From JAGVSR01 sp963742405 (lineage in GTDB: Bacteria; Pseudomonadota; Alphaproteobacteria; Rhizobiales; Hyphomicrobiaceae): a DNA stretch of 64,000 nucleotides. Under the pieces are notes generated by a model, which did not search any database, was not told the origin of the DNA, and saw only the letters and a program-made list of their open reading frames with translations. The stretch is taken from contig CAVUMB010000007.1 of NCBI GenBank assembly GCA_963742405.1, forward strand, positions 558,001-622,000, written 5' to 3'. The translations under genes and the position numbers were made by a program. Within the stretch, counting starts at the first letter, position 1, and each line of letters begins with the position of its first letter. Below are positions 61,023-64,000 of the stretch, one piece after another.

Positions 61023-61394
61023 TCAGCACGCTTCGGCGAACGGCAGCTCGGGTTCGTCGGCACGCTCGCCGGCAAGCGGCGCGACCACCGGGAACGCGAT
61101 GATGTTCGTGTGCTCGGAAACGTCGATACCGGCGCGGCGTTGACGGAACCAGCGCAGTGACGTGTTCGTCATCACCGCTTCTTCCTTCACCGGCTGAATC
61201 AGGAGACCGTCGTCGGTCTCGAGATACCGCCCGAGCCAGGCTTCGAGAGTGTCTTCGCTTTCGTCCGAGCGCACGTACCACGTGTTCTCCAAGGGGCGCG
61301 CCCAGCTTGAGCCAAGGCTCATGATAGCGTGGGCGACGACATGCTTGGAGACGTGGGGCTTGGCGAGATCGTAGGAGATGAGATACGTGCGCAT
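61023..61394 (-). CDS. Cas2-fold (ferredoxin-like) small protein, not CRISPR-linked
   Basis: A 123-residue protein. MRTYLISYDLAKPHVSKHVV opens like Cas2/VapD-type proteins; an alternating strand-helix run (SSWARPLENTWYVRSDESED, then LIQPVKEEAVMTNTS) continues the ferredoxin-like pattern. The C-terminal 40 residues are extra and acidic. No cas gene or repeat array is in the window. Its substrate, perhaps RNA, is unknown. Confidence 0.6.
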   Translation of the reverse strand: MRTYLISYDLAKPHVSKHVVAHAIMSLGSSWARPLENTWYVRSDESEDTLEAWLGRYLETDDGLLIQPVKEEAVMTNTSLRWFRQRRAGIDVSEHTNIIAFPVVAPLAGERADEPELPFAEAC

Positions 61395-61602
61395 CGGGGG
61401 GGAGCTCCTTGGGCTGGAGGAGAGGTCGGTCTCTATTCTACGAGGTACGCGGGGGGGACTCTATGGCCGTGAACATAGGAAGAACATGCCGTGAGTCGCG
61501 GGCTCCGTCCAGGCAAAGTTCTGATTTTGTTCTTCTCAGATGCGGCGAAATAAATAATGTTATATAAATCAAGGCGTTACACAGTTGTATGGTGTGCTTG
61601 TA

Positions 61603-61926
61603 TCAACCAAACAGGTTCAGCTGGTCTGGACTGCGTGTCTTCAGCGGCAGCCGTTTGTGGCGGCTCGCATCGACATGTCCGACGAGCTGTGGATAGCGTG
61701 TGGAGAACTCGGCGAGCGCGATCTCTCTCGCACGCGGAAAGCGCACGCCTTCCCAGATTTCATAGATGCGGCGTGGATCGCATCGATAGCGTTCGAGAAG
61801 ATCTTTGCGCCGCACACGCAACCAGCGTGCGATCCAAATATCGATGGCATCTTTCTCTGTCAGTGCGCGGGCCGTGTTGAAAGCGGGCGGCGCGACTTCG
61901 GGACGATGTGAGAACGGCAACGGCAT
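61603..61926 (-). CDS. Small helix-rich hypothetical protein
   Basis: A 107-residue protein starting at ATG 61926 (MPLPFSHRPEVAPPAFNTAR). The middle (DIWIARWLRVRRKDLLERY, then DPRRIYEIWEGVRFPRAREI) is rich in Arg, Trp and Ile and looks like an HTH-type or RNA-binding helix pair. It ends in DQLNLFG. A longer upstream frame is only the shadow of hisA. Its start is about 100 bases from the divergent hisA start. Confidence 0.6.
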   Translation of the reverse strand: MPLPFSHRPEVAPPAFNTARALTEKDAIDIWIARWLRVRRKDLLERYRCDPRRIYEIWEGVRFPRAREIALAEFSTRYPQLVGHVDASRHKRLPLKTRSPDQLNLFG

Positions 61927-62028
61927 CGGGCACTCGGACGAACGCTTGACGAAACGACCACAGACGCGATTGATCGCGCTGAACTTCAGCAATCTTATGA
62001 CCGCAGCGGTGCGGCGAGCGAGAAAAAA

Positions 62029-62757
62029 GTGATCCTCTTCCCGGCCATCGACCTCAAGGACGGCCAATGCGTGCGACTGAAGCTTGGCGAGATGAGCCAG
62101 GCGACGGTTTTCAATGACGATCCGGCCGCGCAGGCTGCCGCATTCGAGGCTCAGGGCTTCACCTATTTGCACGTCGTCGACTTGAATGGCGCTTTCGCCG
62201 GAATGCCCGTCAATGGTGCAGCGGTCGACGCAATCCTCAAGCGCGTTCGGATGCCGGTTCAACTCGGCGGCGGCATTCGCGACCTCGCAACCATCGAAAA
62301 CTGGCTCGTCAAAGGCATAAGCCGCGTGATCCTCGGAACGGTCGCGGTCCGCGATCCGGCGCTCGTCAACGAAGCCTGTCGAATGTTTCCCGGCCACATT
62401 GCTGTCGGCATCGATGCAAAAGGCGGCAAGGTTGCTGTCGAGGGTTGGGCGGAAACGTCGGAACTGACCGCCATCGATCTGGCGCGCCGCTTCGAGGACG
62501 CAGGCGTCGCCGCGATCATTTACACCGACATCGAGCGCGACGGCGTGCTCAAGGGCCTCAATCTGCCGGCCACGGCCGAACTCGCCCGCGCCACGTCGAT
62601 CCCCGTGATCGCATCCGGCGGTCTGGCCTCTCTCGAAGACGTGAAGGCATTGATGACACCCGAGTATCGCTTGCTCGAAGGCGCCATCACCGGCCGCGCG
62701 CTCTATGACGGCCGTATCGACCCGAAGCAAGCTCTCGCCATTCTCGCGGCAGCCTAG
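62029..62757 (+). CDS. hisA: Phosphoribosylformimino-5-aminoimidazole carboxamide ribotide isomerase-type protein (HisA)
   Basis: A 242-residue TIM-barrel enzyme of histidine synthesis. ILFPAIDLKDGQCVRL holds the first catalytic Asp, the phosphate loops are LGGGIRD and IASGGLAS, and VGIDAKGGKVAVEGW and IYTDIERDGVLKG complete the family pattern. The GTG at 62029 is used as start; a better ATG is not available. It stands apart from hisH, hisF and hisB, which are not in the window. Confidence 0.9.
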   Translation: MILFPAIDLKDGQCVRLKLGEMSQATVFNDDPAAQAAAFEAQGFTYLHVVDLNGAFAGMPVNGAAVDAILKRVRMPVQLGGGIRDLATIENWLVKGISRVILGTVAVRDPALVNEACRMFPGHIAVGIDAKGGKVAVEGWAETSELTAIDLARRFEDAGVAAIIYTDIERDGVLKGLNLPATAELARATSIPVIASGGLASLEDVKALMTPEYRLLEGAITGRALYDGRIDPKQALAILAAA

Positions 62758-62768
62758 TCGAGCAGCGA

Positions 62769-63038
62769 TTACATCCGATCGCGGTCAGGTTTGCGCAGTT
62801 CCGGCGGCGGATCGCTTTTGCTGCCGCGCCACCATGTTTTGAAATTCTGCCGCCACAGCCGGACGCGCGGAATGTCGTAAGACAAAACCACCAGTCCGAG
62901 CGGGACCATCCAGAAGCCCAACACCGGAAGAAATCCCAGCAAGCCAAGCAGGATCAGGGCGATCCCAATGGCGATCCGCGCCGGCGCCCGATCGGGCAGA
63001 TCGTAACTCCACTTGCCGATGCGGATGGTGCGGGCCAC
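62769..63038 (-). CDS. PGPGW-like small membrane protein
   Basis: An 89-residue protein with two adjacent membrane helices (IAIGIALILLGLLGFLP and GFWMVPLGLVVLSYD), a pattern like the PGPGW family, and a charged C-terminal tail (VRLWRQNFKTWWRGSKSD). The GTG at 63038 has AAGGA seven bases upstream; an earlier GTG at 63080 would overlap ubiE. Function unknown. Confidence 0.55.
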   Translation of the reverse strand: MARTIRIGKWSYDLPDRAPARIAIGIALILLGLLGFLPVLGFWMVPLGLVVLSYDIPRVRLWRQNFKTWWRGSKSDPPPELRKPDRDRM

Positions 63039-63067
63039 GAGGACATCCTTGTTGCACGGGCGAGAAA

Positions 63068-63844
63068 CTAAATTCGCCACCCGCTATGGATGGCGGCGAC
63101 GCCGCCGGTCAGATTACGATAGCTGACATTGTGGAAGCCCGCTGCCCGGATCATGGCCGCGAACGTCTCTTGCTTGGGAAACTTGCGGATCGACTCCACG
63201 AGGTACTGGTAAGGTTGCGCGTCGCCCGCAGCCAGCCGTCCCAGTCGCGGGATCACCTCAAACGAGTGGAAATCGTAGATCCGGTCGAGGATCGGCACCT
63301 GCACCTCCGAAAATTCGAGACACAGGAAATGACCGCCCGTCTTCAAGACGCGGCGGGCTTCCGACAGCGCCTTGTCGATGTGCGTCACGTTCCGGATTCC
63401 GAACGAAATCGTGTAGGCATCGAAACTCTTATCTTCGAACGGCAGCTCTTCCGCATTGCCTTCGACCAGTGTGATGCGCTCCGCCAGCCCCGCGTCGATC
63501 ACGCGCCGCCGGCCAACTTCCAGCATCTCCGGGCTGATGTCGCAGATCACCGCCGAGGTATTTGGCCCCGCTGCCGCAAGGCTGCGCATGGCGATGTCGC
63601 CCGTCCCCCCCGCAACATCCAGGAGCCGGAATGCCGCGTCAGTCCGCGGCGGGTTGAGCGCGGCGACAAAATCCGATTTCCATAGCCGGTGAAGTCCGCC
63701 GGACATGAGGTCGTTCATCAAATCGTAGCGCTCGGCAACCTTGGAGAACACGTCGTTGACGAGACTCTGGCGCTCGCCTTCGGCGACGGTTCGAAAACCA
63801 AAAGATGTATTGGGGTCCGCAGCTGTAGGTTCGGGTGTGCTCAT
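63068..63844 (-). CDS. ubiE: Bifunctional demethylmenaquinone/2-methoxy-6-polyprenyl-1,4-benzoquinol methyltransferase
   Basis: A 258-residue SAM-dependent C-methyltransferase of quinone synthesis. It shows VFSKVAERYDLMNDLMSGGL, the SAM motif LLDVAGGTGDIA and YTISFGIRNVTHIDKALSEA, all diagnostic for UbiE. ATG 63844 is chosen because the preceding nine residues are not part of the family pattern. Confidence 0.95.
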   Translation of the reverse strand: MSTPEPTAADPNTSFGFRTVAEGERQSLVNDVFSKVAERYDLMNDLMSGGLHRLWKSDFVAALNPPRTDAAFRLLDVAGGTGDIAMRSLAAAGPNTSAVICDISPEMLEVGRRRVIDAGLAERITLVEGNAEELPFEDKSFDAYTISFGIRNVTHIDKALSEARRVLKTGGHFLCLEFSEVQVPILDRIYDFHSFEVIPRLGRLAAGDAQPYQYLVESIRKFPKQETFAAMIRAAGFHNVSYRNLTGGVAAIHSGWRI

Positions 63845-63893
63845 GACGCCGATCATATCGTCTGAGGTCACGCCCCGCTATGGGGCAATTGCA

Positions 63894-64000
63894 TTAGGCC
63901 TGCAGCAAGGGATGCGGCAGGCCGCTCTCCAGGTAATCCGCCACCGCCTTAGCCAGCACCGGCGCCAGCAAAAATCCGTGCCGGTACGCGCCATTCACCA
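63894..64000 (-). CDS. thiO: C-terminal end of an FAD-dependent amino-acid oxidase (ThiO-like), partial
   Basis: The frame is open to the window edge and ends at TAA 63894-63896. The 34 visible residues (VNGAYRHGFLLAPVLAKAVA, then DYLESGLPHPLLQA) match the end of glycine oxidase, where YRHG(F/I)LLAP is the conserved FAD/substrate element. Most of the gene lies beyond 64000. Confidence 0.7.
   Translation of the reverse strand, partial: VNGAYRHGFLLAPVLAKAVADYLESGLPHPLLQA

Noticed and set aside
61023..61394. Possibility of a CRISPR-Cas locus because of a Cas2-like protein
   Set aside because: No repeat-spacer array and no cas1 or effector gene in the window.
61603..62730. A 375-codon minus-strand frame across hisA
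   Set aside because: Only the last 107 codons look like a protein; the rest is the antisense shadow of hisA. Kept only as the short gene 61603-61926.

Overview
The window reads as chromosomal DNA of a GC-rich alphaproteobacterium, most likely of the order Hyphomicrobiales (Rhizobiales). The basis is the high-GC codon use, the Usg, YdcH and TadG-type small and secreted families, and the three dedicated enzymes of the ethylmalonyl-CoA pathway: crotonyl-CoA carboxylase/reductase, ethylmalonyl-CoA mutase and methylsuccinyl-CoA dehydrogenase. There is no rRNA operon, integrase, transposase or CRISPR array. Two tRNAs are present, Ser-GGA and Leu-CAA. I do not name a genus.

Layout. 0-10 kb: a truncated membrane-protein end, a frameshifted small membrane gene, tRNA-Ser, an isoquinoline-1-oxidoreductase-like molybdenum hydroxylase (two subunits), an array of four palindromic repeats, a phasin, an arsenite methyltransferase coupled to a MocA-like nucleotidyltransferase, mogA and usg. 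9-20 kb: a stand-alone lpxD, a cold-shock gene, a fusion of a periplasmic binding protein to a pentameric ligand-gated channel module, lepA, a phasin-like Met-Pro-Gly protein, a frameshifted SulP transporter, and a lytic transglycosylase. 19-28 kb: a secreted trypsin-like protease, nadD-rsfS-rlmH, a DUF937-OmpA protein, an SDR, a BtuF-like protein, a second lytic transglycosylase and small secreted proteins. 28-36 kb: mcd, a frameshifted YihY/BrkB gene, ccr and ecm. 36-40 kb: tRNA-Leu, a D,D-carboxypeptidase, a flippase and a CAP lipoprotein. 40-45 kb: a three-gene ATPase module of unknown function. 45-50 kb: an ECF sigma factor with a frameshifted anti-sigma, a class A PBP and an FAH-family hydrolase. 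50-57 kb: two tandem TadG-like VWA proteins and an about 1100-residue membrane/coiled-coil protein. 57-64 kb: zur-znuC-znuB with a Zur-like operator, ispG, a series of hairpins, a Cas2-fold protein, hisA, ubiE and the end of a thiO-like gene.

How the genes fit together. Ccr, Ecm and Mcd provide the C4-to-C5 section of glyoxylate-free acetyl-CoA assimilation; this branches from the polyhydroxybutyrate cycle, which agrees with the phasin-like genes. Ecm needs B12, and a BtuF-like protein lies nearby. The molybdenum hydroxylase, the MocA-like protein and MogA form a loose cofactor group. Several envelope and peptidoglycan genes (two MltB-like, PBP, carboxypeptidase, CAP, OmpA, LpxD) are scattered through the window.

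Two observations stand out. One is the binding protein-channel fusion at 10996-13266. The other is the three-gene module (winged-helix-like protein, AAA+ ATPase, HerA-like ATPase) at 40255-44811, whose function I cannot assign. Separately, four genes are broken by a +1 shift, and in each case removing one G from a G-run restores a full-length product. This looks more like sequence error than biology and should be checked before any of them is called a pseudogene.
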